The position numbers and the translations under genes were made by a program. The notes beneath the pieces were generated by a model, which was not told the DNA's origin, did no database searches, and was given only the letters and a program-made list of their open reading frames with translations. A stretch of DNA of 64,000 bases from Affinibrenneria salicis (GTDB lineage Bacteria; Pseudomonadota; Gammaproteobacteria; Enterobacterales; Enterobacteriaceae): positions 1 to 64,000 of the forward strand of contig NZ_VYKJ01000013.1 in the NCBI RefSeq assembly GCF_008710095.1. The letters run 5' to 3'. Of this stretch, positions 54,749-62,429 are shown one piece after another; position 1 is the stretch's first letter, and each line of letters begins with the position of its first letter.

Positions 54749-55376
54749 TTACTGGGGCGAATTCGCCGGGCTGGCGCTGATTCACTTTCTGGCGGTGATT
54801 GCGCCGGGGCCGGATTTTGCGGTGACGATCCGGCAGAGCGTAAGATTTGGCCGACTGGCCGGTATCTGTACGGCGCTGGGGATCGGGGCGGGGATGTCGG
54901 TGCACATAATTTACACGCTGCTGGGCATCAGCGCGTTGATGCATACCACCCCCTGGCTGATGTCCGCCGCCAGATTCGCCGGCGGGGCGTATATCATCTA
55001 CCTTGGCGTCAATTTCCTCCGCAGCAAGCCGACGCCGCTGCCCTCACTGGCGCACGACGGGGCGGCGCCGCCGGCGCAGAGCAGGAATAAGGCCTTCCTG
55101 ATGGGGTTTATGACCAATGCCACCAACCCGAAAGCCACACTGTTTTTCCTCGCCATCTTCACCAGCGTAGTAAGCAGCGCAACGCCGACGTCGGTACAAA
55201 TGCTGTACGGTCTGTGGATGTGTTCGGTCAACGCGGCATGGTTTGTGTTGGTCAGCCTGCTTTTCTCCAGTCCGGCGGTGCGCCAACGGTTTGAGCGTAA
55301 AGGATACTGGTTCGAACGGGTGATGGGCGTGGTGTTGCTCGGTTTCGCCGCTCGCCTGTTGATGGTGAGTTTTTGA
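54738..55376 (+). CDS. LysE/RhtB-family amino-acid exporter
   Basis: A 212-residue exporter with about six helices. Signatures are ALIHFLAVIAPGPDFAVTIRQS (residues about 10-31), AARFAGGAYIIYLGV and LMGFMTNATNPKATLFFL. RhtB-type proteins export homoserine, threonine or other amino acids through the inner membrane. Its start overlaps the AlaX-like remnant. Divergent from the LysR gene, which might control it. Confidence 0.9.
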   Translation: MLHNYWGEFAGLALIHFLAVIAPGPDFAVTIRQSVRFGRLAGICTALGIGAGMSVHIIYTLLGISALMHTTPWLMSAARFAGGAYIIYLGVNFLRSKPTPLPSLAHDGAAPPAQSRNKAFLMGFMTNATNPKATLFFLAIFTSVVSSATPTSVQMLYGLWMCSVNAAWFVLVSLLFSSPAVRQRFERKGYWFERVMGVVLLGFAARLLMVSF

Positions 55377-55752
55377 ACCGTCCGCCGGTTGATCGCGAGG
55401 GTATCCGTCCGCCGGCGCGGTCAACCCCGGCCGCGTCGGGCGGCCGTTAAGGCGGCGCGCCGCGGAGAGCGCCGGCCGCCTCTCTTTGCTTTATGCGGCT
55501 GTGATTCATTTTGGTGCATTTGCCTCCCTTTTTTGGTGCGGTGGCGCGTTCGGTTAATCGCCGGCCGGCATCGCGTTCGTGCCTGTTTTACCGTCCATCG
55601 CATTATCCCCCTCTTTTTTTGCCTTTTTTATGCCATTTATCCGATTGATATTCTGTTGTTTCTCACATGGTAGGAATCAATTTCCCGTATTTTGGCATGC
55701 CATCTGCTTTAGTTATCGCAGTAACGTTTCAATTCGCTCACGGGATGGGGTC
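55377..55752. other. Intergenic stretch before the IclR gene
   Basis: No separate gene. The IclR frame remains open upstream to 55579, but the added residues are unlike the family, so I read this stretch as promoter DNA. Confidence 0.5.
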
Positions 55753-56517
55753 ATGCTGAAAGACGAACGGGCTACAACAATCCACAAGGACGAGACGGTC
55801 ACGTCGCAGGAGCGAGTGTTGATGATCCTGAAAGTGATCGCCCAGTTTGGCCGGCCGGCCAGCGCCGGCGATCTGATGAAGGCGACCGGGCTGGCGAAGA
55901 GTACGCTGTACCGCCAACTGGCGATTCTGCGCCGCTGGGGTTTTGTGCTGGAGACCGGCAACCTGTACGCCCCCGGGCCGGTGAGCCTGCAGCTGGCGCT
56001 GGGGTTTGACGGCACGACGCTGCTGGCTCAGTGCGCGCAAGAGGATATGCAGTGGCTGTCCGAGCAGTCGCAGGAGACGGTCGCCATCAGCGTGGCGATG
56101 CAGCGTCAGGCCATTTGCATCAGCATGATTGAAGCCACGCAGTCGCTGCGCTGTTCGTTTGAGAAGGGACGCAGCGTGCCGCTGCGGGCCGGCGCCACCG
56201 CAAGGTGTCTGCTGGCTCATATGCCGGAACAGGAGCGCAATCACGCGCTGGCGCAGGCCTTCCCTCAGCCGGAGGCGCGGGATGCGGTGCTGCGACAACT
56301 GACGGCGATCCGCCAGCAGGGTTACGCCTGCAGCGACAGCGAGGTGGACGCCGGCATCTGGGGCGTCAGTTTCCCCCTGCTGACGCGCGACCGGCGTCTG
56401 CTGGGCGTGCTCAGCCTGATGGCGCCTTCGCAGCGCGTCGCGGAGCGCCAGACGGCATTGATCGCGCTGACGGCGCAAAGCGCCGAACGTATTCATCATC
56501 GTTTAAAAGATTTTTGA
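55753..56517 (+). CDS. IclR-family regulator
   Basis: A 254-residue IclR protein: winged HTH at residues about 15-75 (QERVLMILKVIAQFGRPAS, TGLAKSTLYRQLAILRRWG) and the effector domain from about 85 (QEDMQWLSEQSQETVAISV; VPLRAGATARCLLAH). It begins the hutFG-associated cluster, followed 53 bp later on the same strand by an amino-acid ABC transporter. It is therefore the likely regulator of these genes and may sense a histidine-breakdown intermediate; this is inference. Confidence 0.88.
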   Translation: MLKDERATTIHKDETVTSQERVLMILKVIAQFGRPASAGDLMKATGLAKSTLYRQLAILRRWGFVLETGNLYAPGPVSLQLALGFDGTTLLAQCAQEDMQWLSEQSQETVAISVAMQRQAICISMIEATQSLRCSFEKGRSVPLRAGATARCLLAHMPEQERNHALAQAFPQPEARDAVLRQLTAIRQQGYACSDSEVDAGIWGVSFPLLTRDRRLLGVLSLMAPSQRVAERQTALIALTAQSAERIHHRLKDF

Positions 56518-56570
56518 CGCCCGGCGCCGCTGGCGTTCGGTTTTTTGTCTCTACCTGGAGGAAGTAATGT

Positions 56571-57326
56571 ATGTCTTTAACCCGTCGTGTTTTATGCAAT
56601 ACGCTGTTCGCCGTGGGGCTGTCCTGCCTCTCCACGCTATCTTTCGCTAAGGCCGGCGAACCGATTAAAGCCGTTACGGACGCCACCTTTCCGCCGATGG
56701 AGTTTATGGAAAACAACAAATTCAGCGGCTTCGATATTGAACTGGTGGAGGCTATCGGCAAGCAACTGCAGCGCCCGGTACAGTGGACCAACGTGGATTT
56801 CAAAGGACTGATCCCCAGCCTGACGTCCCAGCGGGCGGATATCGCGGTTTCCGGTATCTACATCACGCCAGAACGCGCCAAAGTGGTCGATTTCACCAGA
56901 CCTTACCTGACCGGCGGTCTGGTGGTGCTGGTGAAAGAGGGCAACACCACGATTAATTCCCACGAGGATCTGAACGGCAAAAACGTCAGCGTGCAGGTCG
57001 GCACTAAATCGGTGGCGTGGCTGCACAGCAATATGCCGCAGGTGCGGCTGGTGGAAGTGGAAAAAAACCAGCAGATGTTCAATCTGGTCAGTATCGGCCG
57101 GGTGGACGCCGCGGTAACCGGTAAACCGGCCGCCTTTCAGTATGCCCGCACCAAAGGCGGCGTGCGCATTCTGCCGGACCCGCTGACCTCGGAAGAGTAT
57201 GGCATCGCCGTGCGTAAAAATCTGCCACAGCTGCGCGACGATATCGACGGCGCCATCGAACAACTGAAGGCGAACGGCGAGTATCAGGCGCTGGTGGATA
57301 AATGGTTTCCCTCCTCGGGCAAATAA
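56571..57326 (+). CDS. Amino-acid ABC transporter binding protein (family 3)
   Basis: A 251-residue periplasmic binding protein. Signal peptide at 1-26. PIKAVTDATFPPMEFMENNKFSGFDIEL and LTSQRADIAVSGIYITPERAKVVDFT are the family signatures (SBP_bac_3). The binding-site Arg that holds the substrate carboxyl in this family appears at about position 92 (PERAK). The substrate is probably histidine, an acidic amino acid or a derivative such as formimidoylglutamate, judging by the next genes. GGAGG ribosome site. Confidence 0.9.
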   Translation: MSLTRRVLCNTLFAVGLSCLSTLSFAKAGEPIKAVTDATFPPMEFMENNKFSGFDIELVEAIGKQLQRPVQWTNVDFKGLIPSLTSQRADIAVSGIYITPERAKVVDFTRPYLTGGLVVLVKEGNTTINSHEDLNGKNVSVQVGTKSVAWLHSNMPQVRLVEVEKNQQMFNLVSIGRVDAAVTGKPAAFQYARTKGGVRILPDPLTSEEYGIAVRKNLPQLRDDIDGAIEQLKANGEYQALVDKWFPSSGK

Positions 57327-57381
57327 ATCGGGCGGGCATCGGCCGATGCCCGCAGGATGCTGACGTATTACAGGAACCGTT

Positions 57382-58053
57382 ATGAATTTAGACCTGGATT
57401 TTGCGCCGGTTTTCGCCAGCAGCCACACGCTGCTGGCCGGGACGCTGGTCACGATCGAAATTACGCTGTGCGCGCTGCTGGTGGGCTGTTCGCTCGGGCT
57501 GCTGATCGGCATCGCCCGGCTCAATCCTCAGCGCCGCGTCCTGTATGCGCTGTCCAGCAGCTACGTGGCCCTGATTCGCGGCACGCCGCTGCTGGTCCAG
57601 CTGTTTATCTGGTATTACGGCCTGCCGCGTTTCGGCGTGATGCTGCCGTCCTTTTTCTGCGGGGTGATCGGCCTCGGACTCTATTCGAGCGCCTATATCT
57701 CGGAAATCGTGCGCGGCGCGATTTATTCGATTGAGCGCGGTCAGAACGAGGCCGCCCGATCGCTGGGCATGTCGGCCCGTCAGGCGATGTATAAAATCAT
57801 TCTGCCGCAGGCGGTGGTGCGCATGATCCCGCCGCTGGGCAACGAGTTCATCGCACTGATCAAGAACTCCGCGCTGGTGTCGCTGATTACCATTCAGGAC
57901 GTAATGCAGGCCGGCACCACGGTGATCAGCAACTCCTACCGGGATTTGGAAACCTATCTGGTCGTGGCGGGCGTGTATTTTGTCCTGACCGGCATTTCCG
58001 TGCTGGCGCTGCGCTATTTTGAAAAACGTCATCATATGAAAGGGGTGCAGTAA
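57382..58053 (+). CDS. Amino-acid ABC transporter permease (HisM/GlnP type)
   Basis: A 223-residue permease with about five helices: [21 protein letters not shown] (TM1), [22 protein letters not shown] (TM2), and the EAA loop [22 protein letters not shown]. It forms the membrane channel, probably as a homodimer because only one permease is present. Ends with TAATG overlap to the ATPase gene. Confidence 0.92.
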   Translation: MNLDLDFAPVFASSHTLLAGTLVTIEITLCALLVGCSLGLLIGIARLNPQRRVLYALSSSYVALIRGTPLLVQLFIWYYGLPRFGVMLPSFFCGVIGLGLYSSAYISEIVRGAIYSIERGQNEAARSLGMSARQAMYKIILPQAVVRMIPPLGNEFIALIKNSALVSLITIQDVMQAGTTVISNSYRDLETYLVVAGVYFVLTGISVLALRYFEKRHHMKGVQ

Positions 58054-58829
58054 TGGCCGATCGCACAGTCACAGCGTCGCCGATGATTGCCATTCGCCAG
58101 CTCGGCAAACGTTTCGGCGACCACCGGGTTCTGCAAGGAATTGATTTCGATGTGTTCCCCGGCCAGGTGGTGGTGGTTATCGGGCCGAGCGGCTCCGGCA
58201 AAAGCACCTTTCTGCGCTGCTGTAACGGGCTGGAACACCCGGAAGAGGGCGATGTCACTTTGTGCGGCCGCCAGTTGATCAGCCAGGGGCGCATGCTGGC
58301 CGAGCCGCAACTGAATGAACTGCGCAAAGAGGTGGGCATGGTTTTTCAGTCCTTTAATCTGTTCCCGCATCTGTCGGTGCTGGAAAATATTTGCGTGGCG
58401 CCGCTGATGCTGCGTAAGACGAGCAAGGCGGCGATGCGCCAGCAGGCGATGCGGCTGCTGGAAAAAGTCGGGCTGTCGGCAAAAGCCAACGCCATGCCGG
58501 GCAGCCTGTCCGGCGGGCAGAAACAGCGCGTGGCGATCGCCCGCGCGCTGGCGATGACGCCCTCGGTGATGCTGTTTGACGAGCCGACGTCGGCGCTCGA
58601 TCCGGAGCTGGTGGGCGAGGTGCTGCAGGTGATGAAGCTGCTGGCGCAGGAGGGCATGACCATGATTGTCGTCACCCATGAAATGGGGTTCGCCCGCGAA
58701 GTGGCCGATGTGGTGGTAGTGATGGACGGCGGCGGGATTGTGGAAGCCGGCCCGCCGCAACAGATTTTCGGCGCGCCGCAAAACGAGCGCACCCGGCGTT
58801 TTCTGCAGGCGGTGTTGTCCCAGAACTGA
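58053..58829 (+). CDS. Amino-acid ABC transporter ATPase (GlnQ/HisP type)
   Basis: A 258-residue ATPase. Walker [13 protein letters not shown]-loop [13 protein letters not shown], signature [15 protein letters not shown], Walker [15 protein letters not shown] and switch His in VTHEMGFA. It completes the transporter; its start overlaps the permease stop. Confidence 0.95.
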   Translation: MADRTVTASPMIAIRQLGKRFGDHRVLQGIDFDVFPGQVVVVIGPSGSGKSTFLRCCNGLEHPEEGDVTLCGRQLISQGRMLAEPQLNELRKEVGMVFQSFNLFPHLSVLENICVAPLMLRKTSKAAMRQQAMRLLEKVGLSAKANAMPGSLSGGQKQRVAIARALAMTPSVMLFDEPTSALDPELVGEVLQVMKLLAQEGMTMIVVTHEMGFAREVADVVVVMDGGGIVEAGPPQQIFGAPQNERTRRFLQAVLSQN

Positions 58830-58894
58830 AGCGGGCGATCGCCATTCAGGCGGCGGGAGCGCCGCGACTTTTTTCACCAGAGAGTGAATCCATC

Positions 58895-60277
58895 ATGACT
58901 GCGAATCAACTTTTTGCTCAATATGCGCTGCTGAACGACGGCTGGCGGCGCGATGTCCTGCTGGAGTGGAATCCGGAAGGTTTGCTCAGCAATGTGAGTA
59001 CGGCGGCCAGCCCGCCGCCGGGCGTGGCGCGCGCCGGCTGGCTGCTGCCGGGTATGCCGAATTTGCACTCGCACGCTTTCCAGCGTGCGTTCAGCGGGCT
59101 GACCGAATATCGACAGCAGCGCGAGGACAGCTTCTGGAGCTGGCGCAACCTGATGTACGCGTTTGCCGCGCGTATTTCGCCGGAGCAGATGGAAATCGTC
59201 GCCACCTGGCTGTACAGCGAGATGCTGGAGGCGGGTTATACCTCGGTGTGCGAATTTCACTATGTGCATCATCAGTCCGACGGCGCGCCGTATGCGGAAC
59301 CGACCACGCTGTGCCGCAGCCTGCTCAACGCGGCGAAAAACACCGGCATCGGCCTGACGCTGCTGCCGGTGTGCTACCAGAACAGCGGTTTCGGCGGTCT
59401 GCCGCCGGAGAGTAAACAGCGCCGCTTTATCAACGACAGCGAGCAATTTCTCTCGCTGTGGCAGCAACTGCAGGCGCCATGCCGCCAGCAGCAGGTGAGA
59501 CTGGGCGTGGCGCCGCACTCCCTGCGTGCGGTAACGCCGGCGTCGCTGACGCGGCTGATCGACGGCGTCCGGCGGATGGATGCGCATGCGCCGGTGCATA
59601 TTCACGTCGCGGAACAGCAGAAGGAGGTGGAGGACTGTCTGGCGTGGAGCGGCCAGCGCCCGGTGGAGTGGCTGATGAATAATCAGCCGGTTGATGAGCG
59701 CTGGTGCCTGATTCACGCTACGCACATGACCGAACCGGAGTATCGGCGCGCCGCCGCCAGCGGGGCGGTGGCCGGGCTGTGCCCCAGCACGGAGGCCAAT
59801 CTGGGCGACGGCATATTCGACTTTCCGCTGTGGCGGCGGCACGGCGGGCGCTGGGGAATCGGCTCCGACAGCCACGTCGCGGTCAGCGCCGCCGAGGAGT
59901 TGCTGCTGCTGGAGTACTCGCAGCGTTTGCAGCGCCGCCAGCGCAACATCTGCGCCGATGACGCGCAGCCGGACGTCGCCGCCAGTCTGTATCTGGGGGC
60001 GCTGCGGGGCGGCGCGCAGGCCTGCGGTCGGCCGGTGGCGGGGCTTGCCGTCGGCCAGCGGGCGGATATGGTCGAGCTGGACGGCGAACATGTCGCGCTG
60101 GCTCAACTGCCGCTGGACAATATTCTGGCCGGCCATCTGTTCGGCAGTTCGCGCGCCTCCGCGCTGCGCCGCGTGTGGACCGGCGGCCGGCTGCGCGTTG
60201 ATCGTCAGCATACCTTACATTCTGCGGCGCAGGCGGCGTTTGCCGATGTGCGTCGGCAACTGTTACAACACCTTTGA
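58895..60277 (+). CDS. hutF: Formimidoylglutamate deiminase HutF
   Basis: A 460-residue metal-dependent amidohydrolase. Zinc-site motif MPNLHSHAFQRAFSGLTEYR near residues 55-75, SVCEFHYVHHQ at about 125, HIHVAEQQKEVEDC at about 235, HATHM at about 272, and GIGSDSHVAVS at about 325, as in HutF. It converts N-formimidoyl-glutamate to N-formyl-glutamate and ammonia, in the two-step branch of histidine breakdown. It lies 65 bp after the ATPase and just before hutG. No hutH or hutU is present in the window. Confidence 0.92.
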   Translation: MTANQLFAQYALLNDGWRRDVLLEWNPEGLLSNVSTAASPPPGVARAGWLLPGMPNLHSHAFQRAFSGLTEYRQQREDSFWSWRNLMYAFAARISPEQMEIVATWLYSEMLEAGYTSVCEFHYVHHQSDGAPYAEPTTLCRSLLNAAKNTGIGLTLLPVCYQNSGFGGLPPESKQRRFINDSEQFLSLWQQLQAPCRQQQVRLGVAPHSLRAVTPASLTRLIDGVRRMDAHAPVHIHVAEQQKEVEDCLAWSGQRPVEWLMNNQPVDERWCLIHATHMTEPEYRRAAASGAVAGLCPSTEANLGDGIFDFPLWRRHGGRWGIGSDSHVAVSAAEELLLLEYSQRLQRRQRNICADDAQPDVAASLYLGALRGGAQACGRPVAGLAVGQRADMVELDGEHVALAQLPLDNILAGHLFGSSRASALRRVWTGGRLRVDRQHTLHSAAQAAFADVRRQLLQHL

Positions 60278-60293
60278 TCGGGAGTGTTTTAGT

Positions 60294-61100
60294 ATGAGCA
60301 CGACAGCACCGTTTATTTTTCACCAGGGCAGCGCGCCGCTGTTTGTCACCATGCCGCACACCGGCACCTGGCTGCCGCCGGAGATCGCCGATACCCTGAC
60401 CGACGAGGCCAGGCGGGTGCCGGACACCGACTGGCATATCGAACGGCTGTATGCCTTCGCTAAAGATCTGGGCGCCTCGGTGCTGCAGGCCACCTGTTCG
60501 CGCTATGTGGTGGATCTCAACCGGCCGCCGGACGGCGCGAGCCTTTATCCCGGCCAGGCGACTACCGGGCTGTGCCCGGACATTCGTTTCGACGGCGGAC
60601 CGGTGTATCTGCCCGGCGCTCAGCCCTCGTCGCAGGCGGTGGCGCAGCGGCGCGAACGCTACTGGCGACCCTGGCACGATCAGCTGGCGGCCGAACTGGC
60701 GCGGCTTACCGCGCAATTTCCCCGCGTGGTGCTGTGGGATGCCCACTCGATCTGCTCCGTTCTGCCGCAGTTTTTCGACGGACGGCTGCCCGATTTCAAT
60801 ATCGGCACCAACAAGGGCGTGACCTGCGATCCCGCGCTGCAGCGCCGCGTCGCCGACCTTGCCCGCCTGGCCGCGCCGTTCAGCCATGTGGAAAACGGCC
60901 GCTATACCGGCGGTTATATCACCCGCCACTACGGTCAGCCGGAGCAGGGCGTTCATGCTTTGCAGATGGAGCTGGCGCAAAGCGCCTATATGGACGAGAC
61001 GCCGCCCTGGCGCTGGGATGAAGAGAAAGCGCGTCCGCTGCAGACGCATCTGCGGGCGATGCTGAGCGCGGCGCTGGCGTTCGCGCGCGAAGGCGAATAA
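60294..61100 (+). CDS. hutG: N-formylglutamate deformylase HutG
   Basis: A 268-residue N-formylglutamate amidohydrolase. Zinc motif LFVTMPHTGTWLP, WHIERLYAFAKDLGAS, VVDLNRPP, VLWDAHSICS and DFNIGTNKG are all visible. It gives formate and glutamate from the HutF product. The start at 60294 has CGGGAGTG upstream. The pair hutF-hutG is cotranscribed with the ABC transporter and IclR gene. Confidence 0.93.
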   Translation: MSTTAPFIFHQGSAPLFVTMPHTGTWLPPEIADTLTDEARRVPDTDWHIERLYAFAKDLGASVLQATCSRYVVDLNRPPDGASLYPGQATTGLCPDIRFDGGPVYLPGAQPSSQAVAQRRERYWRPWHDQLAAELARLTAQFPRVVLWDAHSICSVLPQFFDGRLPDFNIGTNKGVTCDPALQRRVADLARLAAPFSHVENGRYTGGYITRHYGQPEQGVHALQMELAQSAYMDETPPWRWDEEKARPLQTHLRAMLSAALAFAREGE

Positions 61101-61130
61101 GCGTCGCCGCGCGGTTTCCCCGGCCGGGCC

Positions 61131-61163
61131 GTTATCCCGCGTGGGCTGGCAACGCGGGATAAC
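61131..61163 (+). terminator. Hairpin after hutG
   Basis: GTTATCCCGCG and CGCGGGATAAC form an 11-bp perfect stem with an 11-base loop, 31 bp after the hutG stop. No T-run follows, so it may act as an mRNA 3'-end stabiliser or a weak terminator. Confidence 0.55.
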
Positions 61164-61440
61164 GGTCCGACATCAGGCGCCGATCGGCCGCCTGACGCCC
61201 TTTACCCATTGATTTTACAGCATCCCGGCGCGATATCCGCAGTTTTATGGCCGGGTTGCCGCATCCGGCATCGTTCACGCGCGGCAACAATGTTATGATC
61301 GACGGGACTCAGTGCGCTGAGTGATTTCGGCAGGTCTGACGCCTGGTCAGAAACGCGCAATGTTGACTGAGTTCTCTTCAGGTGTTCGACGACGGCACAC
61401 CTGGTCAGGAACGCTTTTATCTACTCAGAAAGACAGGTCT
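61164..61440 (+). promoter_or_regulatory. Leader of argC with repeated CCTGGTCAG-AACGC segments
   Basis: CCTGGTCAGAAACGC at 61342-61356 and CCTGGTCAGGAACGC at 61400-61414 are direct repeats with a 43-bp gap. The first sits in a GTCTGAC-GCCTGGTCAG near-palindrome. They may be binding sites; no standard ArgR box was seen. Confidence 0.35.
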
Positions 61441-62382
61441 ATGAGCAACAAATATCGTGTATTTATCGACGGTCAGGCGGGCACTACCGGGTTGCAGATC
61501 CAGCAGCGTCTGATCAATCACCCTCATATTGAGCTTCTCACTATCGATGAGGCCAGGCGCAAAGAGGCGCAGGCGCGTCAGGAAATGATGTCCGCCGCGG
61601 ATATCACTATTCTGTGCCTGCCGGATGCCGCCGCGCGTGAAGCGGTGGCGCTGGCCGATGCCGTCGGCGCGCGGGTGCTGGACGCCAGTTCGGCGCATCG
61701 CACTGAGGCGGATTGGGTTTACGGCATGCCGGAACTGGGCGCCGATCGGCGCGCGGCCATCCGCCAGTCCAGCCATGTCTCCAACCCCGGCTGTTACGCG
61801 ACGGGCGCTATCACGCTGCTGGCGCCGCTGGTTCAGCGCGGCCTGATCGGCGCGCAAACTCCGCTGGCGATTAACGCGATTTCCGGCTATAGCGGCGGCG
61901 GTAAGGCGATGATTGAACGCTACCAGCAGACGGCGCCGGGCTATGCCGCCTACGGTCTGGGGTTCGATCACAAACATCTGAAAGAGATACAGAAATGGAG
62001 CGGCCTCGCGGTGCGGCCGATATTCCAGCCGGCGGTAGGCGACTATGCTCAGGGCATGCTGGTGTTTATTCCGCTGAATAATGTGCTGGACGGCGACAGC
62101 GCCTGGCGCGCGCTGGATGAGTTTTACGCCGGCGAGGCGTTTATCCGCGTGATGCCTCTTAACGCGCTGCCGGAAGAGAGCGCGCCGTTTTTGCTGCCGG
62201 AAGCGCTGAACAACAGCAATATGCTGGAGCTGTTCGTGTTCTCGCATGCCGAACACCGGCAGACGCTGTTGGCGGCAAGACTGGATAATTTAGGCAAGGG
62301 CGCCTCCGGCGCCGCGGTGCAGAACCTGAACATTATGTTGGGGCTGCCTGAGGATATCTGCGTCAATCTGCCGACGGACTAA
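61441..62382 (+). CDS. argC: N-acetyl-gamma-glutamyl-phosphate reductase, type 2
   Basis: A 313-residue ArgC of the shorter (type 2) class. NADP-binding FIDGQAGTTGLQIQQ at the N-terminus, the catalytic Cys in VSNPGCYATGAI (about residue 118) and His in GFDHKHLKEI. It reduces N-acetylglutamyl 5-phosphate to the semialdehyde in arginine synthesis. Enterobacteria normally carry a longer type-1 ArgC in argCBH, so this is probably an additional copy. Neighbouring hutFG yields glutamate, but a functional link is not shown. Confidence 0.88.
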   Translation: MSNKYRVFIDGQAGTTGLQIQQRLINHPHIELLTIDEARRKEAQARQEMMSAADITILCLPDAAAREAVALADAVGARVLDASSAHRTEADWVYGMPELGADRRAAIRQSSHVSNPGCYATGAITLLAPLVQRGLIGAQTPLAINAISGYSGGGKAMIERYQQTAPGYAAYGLGFDHKHLKEIQKWSGLAVRPIFQPAVGDYAQGMLVFIPLNNVLDGDSAWRALDEFYAGEAFIRVMPLNALPEESAPFLLPEALNNSNMLELFVFSHAEHRQTLLAARLDNLGKGASGAAVQNLNIMLGLPEDICVNLPTD

Positions 62383-62429
62383 GCGCGCCGAACGAGCGGC
62401 AATCGCGTCGCGCCATTGCCGTTTTTTAC

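Noticed and set aside
58874..60211. 445-codon minus-strand frame across hutF
   Set aside because: Antisense to hutF, which has all expected motifs.
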